64,000 nucleotides of DNA, taken from contig CAVXLC010000001.1 of NCBI GenBank assembly GCA_963762545.1, positions 434,001 through 498,000 on the forward strand, read 5' to 3'. How positions within the stretch are numbered: the stretch's first letter is position 1; each line of letters opens with the position of its first letter. Both the position numbers and the translations under genes were made by a program. This document shows positions 52,046-59,449 of the stretch, piece after piece. The notes under the pieces are model-generated. The model had not been told where the DNA came from and ran no database searches. It worked only from the letters and a program-made list of their open reading frames with translations. This DNA comes from JABFSM01 sp963762545. GTDB taxonomy: Bacteria; Gemmatimonadota; Gemmatimonadetes; Gemmatimonadales; GWC2-71-9.

Positions 52046-53085
52046 CGCGAGACCTCGATCACGAGTTTTCCAAGCTGTTCGCCCCGGGCCATGCGCTCGT
52101 AGGCCGCCGCGCCATGCTCCAGGGGAACCACCGAGTCCACCACCGGCCAGAGTTTCCCGTCATTGCCCAGCTCCATCACCCGGGCAAACTCCGCCCGCGA
52201 GCCCATGGTCGATCCCAGGATGCTCCACTGGAACCAGAAGAGCCGCCGGATGTCGAGCCTGACCATGGGGCCGGACGTCGCTCCGCAGGTCACCAGCCGC
52301 CCACCGGGACGGAGCGCCTTGAGCGACGCATCCCAGGTCTTCTCCCCCACGGTATCCACCACGATGTCCGCTCCCCCGCCGGTGAGGGTCTTCACCGCGC
52401 GTGCGATATCGTCGGGCGGCTGCTCGGCGTGATTGAACGTCGCCTCGGCGCCCAGCTCCCGGGCCTTGGCCAGCTTCCGCTCGGCCGAGCTGGTGACGAT
52501 GACCCGCGCGTTCCAATGGCGGGCGATCTGCAGGGCGGCGAGCGAGACTCCGCCTCCGATGCCCCAGATGAACACCGTCTCTCCGGGCTTCACGCTCGCG
52601 CGAGTCACCAGCATGCGCCAGGCGGTGAGCGTAGAAAGCGGGAACGCCGCAGCCACGTCCCAGGGCATGTTACCGGCAATCCGCCCAACGTTGCGTTCTG
52701 GAACGACGACCAGCTCCGCCGCGGCTCCCGGCCGATGTTCGCCCAGAATCTGGTAGCTTCTGCAGAGGGGTTCCTCGCCCGATCGGCAGAGCTCGCACTG
52801 GCCGCAGGAGATCCCCGGGTTGATGGCGACCCGGTCGCCCGGCCGGACCGAGGTCACTCCCGGGCCCACGGCCTCGACGACACCGGCGCCGTCGGTGCCG
52901 ACCACGTGGGGGAAGCGGACCGTGATTCCCTTGACCCCCTCGGTCAGGAACAGATCGAGGTGATTGAGCGCCGCCGAGCGAACCCGGATCAGCACGTCAT
53001 CGGGGGCGGCGATGGCCGGCGCGGGGAGATCCAGGAGCTCGAGGCTTGGGATCCCGCCGTGTTGCTTGAGGGCCAGCGCCCGCAT
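52042..53085 (-). CDS. Zinc-containing MDR alcohol dehydrogenase/quinone oxidoreductase-like enzyme
   Basis: 347 residues. Structural zinc Cys residues are clear in GISCGQCELCRSGEEPLC (about 95-112). The cofactor domain has WGIGGGVSLAALQIARHW; Ser and Arg after strand 2 (TSSAER) favour NADPH. VVGTDGAGVVEAVGPG matches the family. The usual catalytic zinc Cys near residue 38 is absent (SAALNHLDLFL), so it may be a zinc-free-active-site enzyme reducing quinones or enals. It is divergent from the histone-like gene and coupled to the MscS-related gene. Confidence 0.83.
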   Translation of the reverse strand: MRALALKQHGGIPSLELLDLPAPAIAAPDDVLIRVRSAALNHLDLFLTEGVKGITVRFPHVVGTDGAGVVEAVGPGVTSVRPGDRVAINPGISCGQCELCRSGEEPLCRSYQILGEHRPGAAAELVVVPERNVGRIAGNMPWDVAAAFPLSTLTAWRMLVTRASVKPGETVFIWGIGGGVSLAALQIARHWNARVIVTSSAERKLAKARELGAEATFNHAEQPPDDIARAVKTLTGGGADIVVDTVGEKTWDASLKALRPGGRLVTCGATSGPMVRLDIRRLFWFQWSILGSTMGSRAEFARVMELGNDGKLWPVVDSVVPLEHGAAAYERMARGEQLGKLVIEVSR

Positions 53086-53214
53086 CGCGGAAATCTCCGG
53101 CTTGCAGATGAGCGGAAGTTGTGCAAGATATATCAGCCGATCAGCGAAGGCGCCGTCGCGCCTGCCCCCTTTGCGGCGGGGCCTGCCGCAACCGAGCAGC
53201 CGGAGGAAGCAAGC

Positions 53215-53613
53215 ATGGCCGCGTTCCAGGAAACGGAAATGGGTTGGTCCGGGTCGGGGTGGATGGATCCCATGCCTTCGTCCACGCCGGCACCGCCGCC
53301 CCCGCCCCCCCCGCCGCCGCCGCCCGTGATGAAGCCGGCGCCGGTGCCCGCAGCACCAGCCGCACCGAAGCCGGCGGCCAAGCCTATGGCGGCCAAGCCC
53401 ATGGCGGCCAAGCCGGCCCCGAAAAAGGCGGCCCCGAAGAAGGCTGCGGCGAAGAAGAAGCCGGCCAAGAAGAAGGCCAAGGCGAAGAAGGCGGCCAGGA
53501 AAAAGGCCGCCCGGAAGCCGGCTCGGAAGGTGGCCCGGAAGGCCGCGAGAAAGCCGGCCCGGCGAGCTCCCGCCCGGAAGAAGCCGGCCCGGAAGTCCAA
53601 GAAGCGGCGTTAG
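53215..53613 (+). CDS. Histone H1-like Lys/Ala/Pro-rich DNA-binding protein
   Basis: 132 residues from the ATG at 53215, with GGAGGA upstream. The N-terminal ~25 residues are unlike the rest (AFQETEMGWSGSGWMD). A run of about 12 prolines follows (near residues 26-37), then from about 55 to the end the sequence is almost only Lys, Ala, Arg and Pro in KKA/KPA/RKA steps, with a strongly basic C-terminus. It resembles the bacterial H1-like proteins (AlgP, Hc1), which bind DNA without base specificity. A polyPro stretch would stall ribosomes without EF-P. A strong perfect hairpin follows the gene. Confidence 0.75.
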   Translation: MAAFQETEMGWSGSGWMDPMPSSTPAPPPPPPPPPPPVMKPAPVPAAPAAPKPAAKPMAAKPMAAKPAPKKAAPKKAAAKKKPAKKKAKAKKAARKKAARKPARKVARKAARKPARRAPARKKPARKSKKRR

Positions 53614-53634
53614 CCGCTCCTTTGCGCATTCGGC

Positions 53635-53663
53635 GGAGGCGCCCCGGAGTTCGGGGCGCCTCC
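53635..53663. terminator. Perfect 11-bp stem terminator between convergent genes
   Basis: GGAGGCGCCCC (53635-53645) pairs with GGGGCGCCTCC (53653-53663) over a 7-nt loop. On the plus strand TGTTTCC follows; on the minus strand the AT content after the stem is also modest. It lies between the histone-like gene and the convergent cupredoxin gene, so it may stop transcription from both sides. Confidence 0.7.
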
Positions 53664-53673
53664 TGTTTCCAGC

Positions 53674-54075
53674 CTAGCGGACGAAGACCGCCCCGGTCAT
53701 CGTCCCGCTGCCGTACGTCCCGGCCACCCCATGGACGCTGCAGTGGAAGCTGTAGGTACCGGCCGTTGCAAACACGACCGGGCCCAGGGTGTGGGGGGCC
53801 TCGCTCACCGGCGCGTTCGGGGCGAAGGAAGGCGTCCCGTCCGAGGTGACGCTGTGACCCGAGTCGATCCAGGTCCACGTCACCGTGCCGCCCACCGCAA
53901 TCAGCGGGTTCGAGGGATTGTAGTAGTTGCTGCGTACCTCGACCGTCGCGGCCTGGGCCGGGGTTCCGACCGGTGGATCCGGGGTATTGCTGGTCTGGGG
54001 GCCGGTGGTGGAACCGCCGCACGACGCGACGGCCAGAACGGCCCCGGCGAGGGTGAGAAGACGCTGACGCTGCAT
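53674..54075 (-). CDS. Cupredoxin (plastocyanin-like) lipoprotein
   Basis: 133 residues from the ATG at 54075, which has GGAGG upstream. The lipobox VASC gives Cys19 for lipidation. The mature domain starts with a Thr/Pro-rich spacer (about 20-45). It then shows the type 1 copper pattern: GGTVTWTWIDSGHSVTSDG (first His), FHCSVHG (Cys and second His) and a Met in GTM. It ends as expected of this fold. It should be a periplasm-facing electron carrier or copper-holding protein. It is separated from the NicO gene by about 60 bp. Confidence 0.82.
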   Translation of the reverse strand: MQRQRLLTLAGAVLAVASCGGSTTGPQTSNTPDPPVGTPAQAATVEVRSNYYNPSNPLIAVGGTVTWTWIDSGHSVTSDGTPSFAPNAPVSEAPHTLGPVVFATAGTYSFHCSVHGVAGTYGSGTMTGAVFVR

Positions 54076-54132
54076 GGTGGCCTCCAAGGGGGGGACATCT
54101 CAGGACTGAGCGGTTTCAGCAAAGTAGACGTT

Positions 54133-54756
54133 CTATCCGCCCAGAACCACACGCCCGAGCCACCACAGGCCCACGGCAATACTTCCGATGCCCGCGTAGG
54201 AGGCGACCCTACGTCCCCAGACTACGGAATTGCCCGCTGCCGTTCGGATGGCCAGGGCGGCCACCACGGCGAACACGCTCATCCCCGCTGTGACCCCGAC
54301 GCCGAACAGCGCCAGGTAGGCCAGTCCGAGCCACGCGTTGTGGAGCAGGGTCACCGGGATGAGCGCCACCACCGCGCTGGTCCCGGCCAGGCCGTGGATC
54401 AGCCCGACCGACGTGATTCCGTGGCGATGCACGCCATGCTCCGCCGGGTGGTGCGAGTGTAAGTTCCGGGCTGTGCGAAGCGACCAGACCCCCACCGCCA
54501 CGAGCGCCACGCCGACCGCGCCTTCCAGGACGCCCGCGAGCGAAGGCGACCAGCTGACCCCGGTGGCCAGGAGAATCGCCCCCGCGGCGAAGACCGACAG
54601 CGAATGCCCCAGCCCCCAGCGAAAGCTGAAGGCGAGCGCCGCGGGTACGGTAGGACGCCGGCTGATGAAGGCCGTAACCGCCACCATGTGGTCGATCTCG
54701 ATCGCATGGAGGAAGCCCAGCACCAGCGCCGTCCCCAGGGCGAGGAGCCCGGTCAC
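54133..54756 (-). CDS. NicO/UreH-type nickel-cobalt transporter-like membrane protein
   Basis: 207 residues, GTG start with GGAG upstream. Six helices. Helix 1 carries FLHAIEIDHMVAV, the His/Asp motif of NicO transporters, and GLGHSLSVF follows in helix 2. The loop between helices 3 and 4 is His-rich (NLHSHHPAEHGVHRHG), as in RcnA-like metal exporters. LIHGLAGTSAVVAL is a further family feature. It could move nickel or cobalt or act as a UreH-like metal chaperone; direction of transport cannot be told. It is divergent from selD with only 18 bp between the start codons. Confidence 0.72.
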   Translation of the reverse strand: MTGLLALGTALVLGFLHAIEIDHMVAVTAFISRRPTVPAALAFSFRWGLGHSLSVFAAGAILLATGVSWSPSLAGVLEGAVGVALVAVGVWSLRTARNLHSHHPAEHGVHRHGITSVGLIHGLAGTSAVVALIPVTLLHNAWLGLAYLALFGVGVTAGMSVFAVVAALAIRTAAGNSVVWGRRVASYAGIGSIAVGLWWLGRVVLGG

Positions 54757-54774
54757 CCTTCACTCCCGGGCAGC

Positions 54775-55824
54775 ATGACAACCATCCGGCTGACCTCCCT
54801 TTCTCATGCTGCGGGGTGCGGCTGCAAGCTCGGCAGTACCGATCTGTCGGAAGTCCTCAAGCACCTGCCGGCCATCGAGGACGCCAAGGTGCTGGTGGAC
54901 GCCGCCACCCGGGACGATGCCGCCGTCTATCGCCTCTCGGCCGATCGGGCGCTGGTGGCCACCGTGGACTTCTTCACCCCGATCGTGGACGACCCGGCCT
55001 CCTGGGGTGCGATCGCCGCCGCCAACGCCCTGTCCGACGTCTACGCCATGGGCGGCCGGCCCCTCTTCGCACTGAATCTCGTCGGCTGGCCTCGCGGCAA
55101 GGTGCCGTTCGAGGTCCTGGGCGAGGTGCTCCGCGGGGCGGCCGGCATCACCCAGCAGGCCGGCTGCCTGATGCTGGGCGGCCATTCGATCGACGATCCC
55201 GAGCCCAAGTTCGGCCTGGCCGTGATCGGCGAGGTGCATCCCGACCGGATGCTGACCAATGCCGCGGCGCGCCCGGGTGATCGCCTGGTGCTCACCAAGC
55301 CGCTGGGCACCGGCATCCTGACCACGGCGCTCAAGCGGAATCTGCTCGCCGAGGCGGACCTCGCCGCGGCGGTGGCCAGCATGACCGCGCTCAATGACGG
55401 GGCGGCCCGCGCCGCGGCCTTGGCTGGGGTCCGCTGCGCTACCGATGTGACCGGGTTTGGACTGCTGGGTCACCTCGGCAATATCCTCGCGGCCAGCGGC
55501 GTGGGCGCCCGCATTGATGTGGCGCGTCTCCCGGTGCTGCCGAAGGCGCTGGAGCTGGCCGGCGCGGGATGTGTACCTGGCGGTACCCAGCGAAATCACG
55601 ATGGCGCCCGGGCGGCCTGGTCGGCCGAGCTCAGCCCCGCCGAGCGGTTCATCTGCACCGATGCCCAGACCTCGGGCGGCCTCCTGCTCGCCGTGCCGCC
55701 GGACCGGGTCGACGACCTGCTCGCCGCGCTCCGGCGCGAGGCCACCCCGTCCGCCGCGGTCATCGGCGAAATCCTCCCCGCCTCCCACGGCCTCTCCGTC
55801 GTGCGCGGCCGGGCGGAACAGTAA
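54775..55824 (+). CDS. selD: Selenide, water dikinase
   Basis: 349 residues from the ATG at 54775. The N-terminal SHAAGCGCK holds catalytic Cys15 and Lys18 (Cys17 and Lys20 in E. coli numbering); the Sec/Cys position is Cys here, so no UGA recoding is needed. RDDAAVYRL, VDFFTPIVDDPASWGAIAAA and NALSDVYAMGG are highly characteristic. The AIR-synthetase-like C-terminal half has ATDVTGFGLLGHL. The enzyme makes selenophosphate from selenide and ATP, for selenocysteine or 2-selenouridine. No selA, selB, selC or ybbB/selU is in the window. Confidence 0.92.
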   Translation: MTTIRLTSLSHAAGCGCKLGSTDLSEVLKHLPAIEDAKVLVDAATRDDAAVYRLSADRALVATVDFFTPIVDDPASWGAIAAANALSDVYAMGGRPLFALNLVGWPRGKVPFEVLGEVLRGAAGITQQAGCLMLGGHSIDDPEPKFGLAVIGEVHPDRMLTNAAARPGDRLVLTKPLGTGILTTALKRNLLAEADLAAAVASMTALNDGAARAAALAGVRCATDVTGFGLLGHLGNILAASGVGARIDVARLPVLPKALELAGAGCVPGGTQRNHDGARAAWSAELSPAERFICTDAQTSGGLLLAVPPDRVDDLLAALRREATPSAAVIGEILPASHGLSVVRGRAEQ

Positions 55825-55840
55825 CGGAACCGGAAACCGG

Positions 55841-56065
55841 ATGGGAATGGTGCGCTGGACCCCGCAACGGATGGAGCAGCTGGAGCACGCGACCCGGCTG
55901 GGCCGCCGGATCATGCTCATGCGCCGGGGCACCGAATATGTCGTGGTCGCCAAGCGGCTCCTGCACCAGGGGCCCGCCGAGGCGCTGGTGGGCCTGCTGC
56001 CGATGACCGGCGAAGAGCTACGCTTCGAGCTCAATGACCTGGACGACTTCCAGGTGCTCCCGTGA
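55841..56065 (+). CDS. Small conserved hypothetical protein
   Basis: 74 residues from the ATG at 55841 (another Met two codons later). Sequence: MVRWTPQRMEQLEHATRLG opening, then a beta segment RGTEYVVVAKRL and an acidic end, FELNDLDDFQVLP. It resembles short proteins with a small alpha-beta-beta layout, sometimes found near tRNA or DNA enzymes. It overlaps the RNase HI-like gene by GTGA, so they are probably co-expressed. No function is assigned. Confidence 0.55.
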   Translation: MGMVRWTPQRMEQLEHATRLGRRIMLMRRGTEYVVVAKRLLHQGPAEALVGLLPMTGEELRFELNDLDDFQVLP

Positions 56066-56703
56066 CCGCCCGCGCCGTCGTTCACCTCGACGAAAGCTGC
56101 CTCGGCAACGGGCAGGAAGGGGCCACGCCGGGCGGCACCGGCGGCCTCCTCGAGGCCCGCACGCCGCGGGGACTGGTGCGCCGCGACTTCTTCTCTCACG
56201 CGCCCGACACGACCAACAACCGGATGGCCCTGGCCGGGGCCATCGGAGTCCTCCAGCTCCTGGCCGGCAAGGGAACCCGGCTCCGGGTGCTGATCGTGTC
56301 CGACTCGGAATACCTGGTGAAGGGCGTGCGGGAATGGCTGCCCGGATGGATTGCCAAGGACTGGAAGCGGAAGGGCGGCGCGCTCGAGAACGTGGAGCTC
56401 TGGCGGGCGTTATCCCAATCGCTCGCGCTCCACGACACCCAGCTCGCCTGGGTGCGCGGCCACAACGGCCACCCCAAGAACGAGTACGCCAACGACCTGG
56501 CGGTCCGCGCCGCCAAGGCGCAGGAAACCTCGGACGGATTCGTCGCGTCGGGCTTCGCCGCGTGGCTCGACCGAAAGCGGGCGGCGGGGCGGTACAGCGA
56601 CTATGATCCGGACGGAGCCTTTCTGTTGCTGGAGGAGCGACTGGGTCGGGGCGAGCGATTCCCGCTCGACCTCGATGCCGTGCCGGTTCCCTTTGGAGGC
56701 TAG
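56062..56703 (+). CDS. RNase HI-like protein lacking the catalytic Glu
   Basis: 213 residues, GTG start overlapping the small gene stop. The RNase H fold is clear: VVHLDESCLGN (Asp10), TTNNRMALAGAI, VSDSEYLVKGV (Asp81) and VRGHNGHPKNEYANDLA (His134 and Asp145). In RNase HI the second block reads NNRMEL, and its Glu (Glu48 in E. coli) binds the catalytic metal. Here Ala56 (codon GCC at 56227) replaces it. The other three carboxylates and the His are kept. About 55 residues follow the core. It may be inactive on RNA/DNA hybrids, act as a binder, or use a different residue. Confidence 0.75.
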   Translation: MTARAVVHLDESCLGNGQEGATPGGTGGLLEARTPRGLVRRDFFSHAPDTTNNRMALAGAIGVLQLLAGKGTRLRVLIVSDSEYLVKGVREWLPGWIAKDWKRKGGALENVELWRALSQSLALHDTQLAWVRGHNGHPKNEYANDLAVRAAKAQETSDGFVASGFAAWLDRKRAAGRYSDYDPDGAFLLLEERLGRGERFPLDLDAVPVPFGG

Positions 56704-56706
56704 GAC

Positions 56707-57387
56707 GTGGACGAGCTGACGCGATTTGCCCGGCGTCTCGTGGAGCAGCTCGGCGCGAGCGGGGACGGAGTCCACCGCCCGGTGCAGGTGGCCGCGGTTC
56801 GGAAATCGATCCTCCCCTACCGGACCCACCGCCGCGCCCTCGGAATAGACAGCGTGGAGGACTACGAAACCATTCTGCTCCGGCTGGTGGCGGGAGAGCG
56901 CGGCTATCTGAAGACCGTGCCTCCCGACGCCGCCACGCGGTGCCGCGAGGAGCTGGCCCAGCCCACGCCGGACCTGGCCGTGCTGGATGAGCTGGCCGAC
57001 GTAACCGTCCAGATCACTTCGATGGCCGCGGCCCAGATCGTGGCAGACAACAGCGAAGTCGATTCCCCGGCTCCCCCGGTGATGTCGCCGCCCTCGCCGC
57101 CCTCGCCGCCCCCGCCACCACCACCGGCTCCGACGCCTCCACCGTCTCCGCCACCCGCCCCTACTCGACTCGAGCCCGTCATGGACGCGCGCCAGGATGC
57201 CGCCGCAACCGCCTGTCCGCACTGCCGCCATGCCATGCCGGCGGGAAGGCAGGTGGTGTTCTGTCCCTGGTGTGGCAAGCGCCTCGTTCCCTTCACCTGT
57301 CCGCGGTGCGGTACCGAGCTCGATTCCGAGTGGCGGCACTGCATCACCTGCGGAGCGCCGGTGAAGGATCCCCACAGCTACCCATGA
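56707..57387 (+). CDS. Protein with N-terminal helical domain, poly-Pro linker and zinc ribbons
   Basis: 226 residues, GTG start. A helical N-terminal domain (about 1-115) with RFARRLVEQLGASGDG and RAALGIDS-type segments is followed by a Pro-rich linker (about 120-155). The C-terminal part has three CxxC-type knuckles: ACPHCRH, FCPWCGK and FTCPRCGTEL, then HCITCGAP, fitting double zinc-ribbon folds. Such ribbons often mediate protein or nucleic-acid contacts. Its stop overlaps the thiolase ATG (ATGA). It starts 4 bp after the RNase HI-like gene and is probably in the same transcript. Confidence 0.6.
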   Translation: MDELTRFARRLVEQLGASGDGVHRPVQVAAVRKSILPYRTHRRALGIDSVEDYETILLRLVAGERGYLKTVPPDAATRCREELAQPTPDLAVLDELADVTVQITSMAAAQIVADNSEVDSPAPPVMSPPSPPSPPPPPPPAPTPPPSPPPAPTRLEPVMDARQDAAATACPHCRHAMPAGRQVVFCPWCGKRLVPFTCPRCGTELDSEWRHCITCGAPVKDPHSYP

Positions 57388-58580
57388 GCGCCCGTCCCGA
57401 CATCGTCTTTCTCTCCGGCGTCCGGACCGGATTCGGGAGCTTCGGAGGTGCCCTCAAGGATCTCTCCGCTACCGACCTGGGAACCGTCGCGGCGCGGGCG
57501 GCCATCGAGCGCGCCGGCATTGCCGCCGCCGAGGTCGATCACGTGGTCGTCGGCAACGCGATGCAGACCTCCGCGGACGGGGCCTATATCGCCCGGCACG
57601 TGGCGCTCCGGTCCGACTGCCGGATCGAAACGCCGGCCCTCACGGTCAACCGGCTCTGCGGATCCGGGTTCGAGTCCATCGTGCAGGGCGCGCAGCAGAT
57701 CCTGCTCGGCCAGTCGAGGGTGGTGTTGGCCGCGGGGTCGGAATCGATGAGTCAGGCGCCTCATGTGGTCCGGGGACTTCGGTGGGGAGTCAGGCTGGGA
57801 CAGTCGCCTCCGCTCGAAGACCAGCTCTGGCTGTTGCTCACCGACGCCTGGTGCGGCTGCCCGATGGGTATCACGGCGGAAAACCTGGCGGTCCAATACA
57901 GGATTCCCCGCGCCGCGGTGGACGAGTTTGCCCTCCGGAGCCAGCGGGCCGCCAAGGCGGCCTGGGACGCCGGCTGGTTTGCCGCCGAACTCTGCGCGGT
58001 TCCGCTGCCCGATCGGAAGACCCGGAAGCCGGAGCCGTGGGCCGTGGACGAGCACATGCGTCCCGATACGACGCCCGAAGGGTTGGCCAGGCTGGCGCCG
58101 GTCTTCAAGCAGGACGGGGTGGTCACGGCGGGCAACGCCTCGGGCATCGCCGACGGAGCGGCCGCCTGTATCCTGGCGTCCCGCGCCTTCGCGGACCAGC
58201 GGGGCCTTGCGCCGATCGGGCGGCTGGTGTCGTGGGGAGTGACGGGAGTTCCACCCGAGATCATGGGGATCGGCCCGGCGCCGGCGGCGCGTCAGGCCCT
58301 GGAGCGCGCCGGGCTGACCCTGGCGCAGATGGACCGGGTCGAGGTGAACGAGGCCTTCGCCGCGCAGTACCTGGCGGTGGAACAGGAGCTCGGCCTCGAC
58401 CGCGACAAGACCAACGTGGAGGGCGGTGCCGTCGCGATCGGCCATCCGCTCGGCGCTTCCGGCACCCGGATCACCGTGCACCTGCTGCATACTCTCCGGC
58501 GGATCGGCGGGAAATACGGTCTGGGGAGCGCCTGTATCGGGGGCGGGCAGGGCATCGCGGTGATCGTCGAAGCGTACTAG
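57384..58580 (+). CDS. Acetyl-CoA acyltransferase (thiolase)
   Basis: 398 residues from the ATG that overlaps the preceding stop. Catalytic Cys92 lies in NRLCGSGFES, His354 in GHPLGASG and Cys384 in SACIGGGQG, all at thiolase spacing. FLSGVRTGFGSFGG opens the protein and NEAFAAQYLAVE is typical of the second half. It either condenses two acetyl-CoA or cleaves 3-ketoacyl-CoA; the direction is not clear from sequence. The 3-hydroxyacyl-CoA dehydrogenase gene two positions downstream supports a short-chain acyl-CoA pathway such as butyrate/PHB or beta-oxidation. Confidence 0.9.
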   Translation: MSARPDIVFLSGVRTGFGSFGGALKDLSATDLGTVAARAAIERAGIAAAEVDHVVVGNAMQTSADGAYIARHVALRSDCRIETPALTVNRLCGSGFESIVQGAQQILLGQSRVVLAAGSESMSQAPHVVRGLRWGVRLGQSPPLEDQLWLLLTDAWCGCPMGITAENLAVQYRIPRAAVDEFALRSQRAAKAAWDAGWFAAELCAVPLPDRKTRKPEPWAVDEHMRPDTTPEGLARLAPVFKQDGVVTAGNASGIADGAAACILASRAFADQRGLAPIGRLVSWGVTGVPPEIMGIGPAPAARQALERAGLTLAQMDRVEVNEAFAAQYLAVEQELGLDRDKTNVEGGAVAIGHPLGASGTRITVHLLHTLRRIGGKYGLGSACIGGGQGIAVIVEAY

Positions 58581-58591
58581 AGGGTATTCGA

Positions 58592-59449
58592 ATGGCCGAC
58601 CTTCCCGACCAGCGGATCGACCGCGCCGCGCTCGAGCGGATCATGCAGCGCGCGGCGGAGCTCCAGGCCGGAGAGGCCGACGTGGGCGAAGGCCTCACCC
58701 CCGACGAGGTCGTGGCGCTGGGCAAGGAGGTCGGGATTCCGGGGCGCTATCTCCAGCAGGCGATGCTGGAACAGGCCACCGAGATCGTGGCGCCGGCCAC
58801 CTCCGGCGTTCTGGGTCACGCCGTCGGTCCCTCCGAGGTCAGCGCCTACCGGGTCGTCCTCGGCGATCCGGAGGACGCGGCGAGGGCGCTGATCGACTGG
58901 TTCGACAAGAACGAACTCCTGGTGGTGCAGCGACAGACCACGGGCAGAGTGTCCTTCGAGCCGCTGAGCCCGATGCAGGCCGCCCTCCGGCGTGGCGGGG
59001 CGGTGTTTGGCGCATCCAAACCGAAGTTCATGCTGGCACGCGCATCGCTGGTCACGGCGACCTTCTCGAAGCTCGAGTCGGGCTACTGTCACGTGGCACT
59101 GACCGCCAGTCTCAAGGAAGCGCGGACCGCCCACATTGCGGGCGCGGTGGCGAGCGGCTCGACCGGAGCCGCCGCCGCCATGGTGCTCGTCACGCTGAAC
59201 GCGTTCTGGCTGGTGGCGGTTCCTCCACTCCTGGTCGGCGGCGCGCTCGGCTGGTTCGTGCTCCGGCGGTTCAAGCCCGTGGCGGAGCGCTGTGTGCTGG
59301 GGCTGGAGCGGGCCCTCGACTACCTGGAGCGAGGCGGCGTCAAGCCGGCCCACCTGATTCCGCCGCGCGGCGGCGGCTTGCTGGAAACCATTGCCGGTGA
59401 AATCCGGAAAGCCATCATCGCACCGCCCGAAAGGCCCAGGCCCAAGTGA
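58592..59449 (+). CDS. Membrane-associated protein of unknown function
   Basis: 285 residues from the ATG at 58592, with AGAGGG a few bases upstream. The N-terminal ~60 residues are helical and rich in Glu and Ala (LERIMQRAAELQAGEADVGE), like a short regulatory helical domain. A beta-rich central region precedes two helices (about 190-207 and 209-228). A Pro-rich tail follows. The same architecture (helical N-terminus with EAxVxEGLTxxEVxxLGxEVGI) is seen in an uncharacterised Gemmatimonadota/Acidobacteriota family. It overlaps the 3-hydroxyacyl-CoA dehydrogenase by GTGA. Confidence 0.55.
   Translation: MADLPDQRIDRAALERIMQRAAELQAGEADVGEGLTPDEVVALGKEVGIPGRYLQQAMLEQATEIVAPATSGVLGHAVGPSEVSAYRVVLGDPEDAARALIDWFDKNELLVVQRQTTGRVSFEPLSPMQAALRRGGAVFGASKPKFMLARASLVTATFSKLESGYCHVALTASLKEARTAHIAGAVASGSTGAAAAMVLVTLNAFWLVAVPPLLVGGALGWFVLRRFKPVAERCVLGLERALDYLERGGVKPAHLIPPRGGGLLETIAGEIRKAIIAPPERPRPK

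Noticed and set aside
53280..53330. CCG/CCC-rich tract near the histone-like gene, and a similar one at 57075-57160, as possible tandem repeats or CRISPR remnants
   Set aside because: Both are poly-Pro linkers inside clear reading frames; there are no spacers or regularly spaced palindromes.
54815..54825. Possible selenocysteine (UGA) codon in selD
   Set aside because: The catalytic position is encoded by TGC (Cys) and the frame has no internal TGA.
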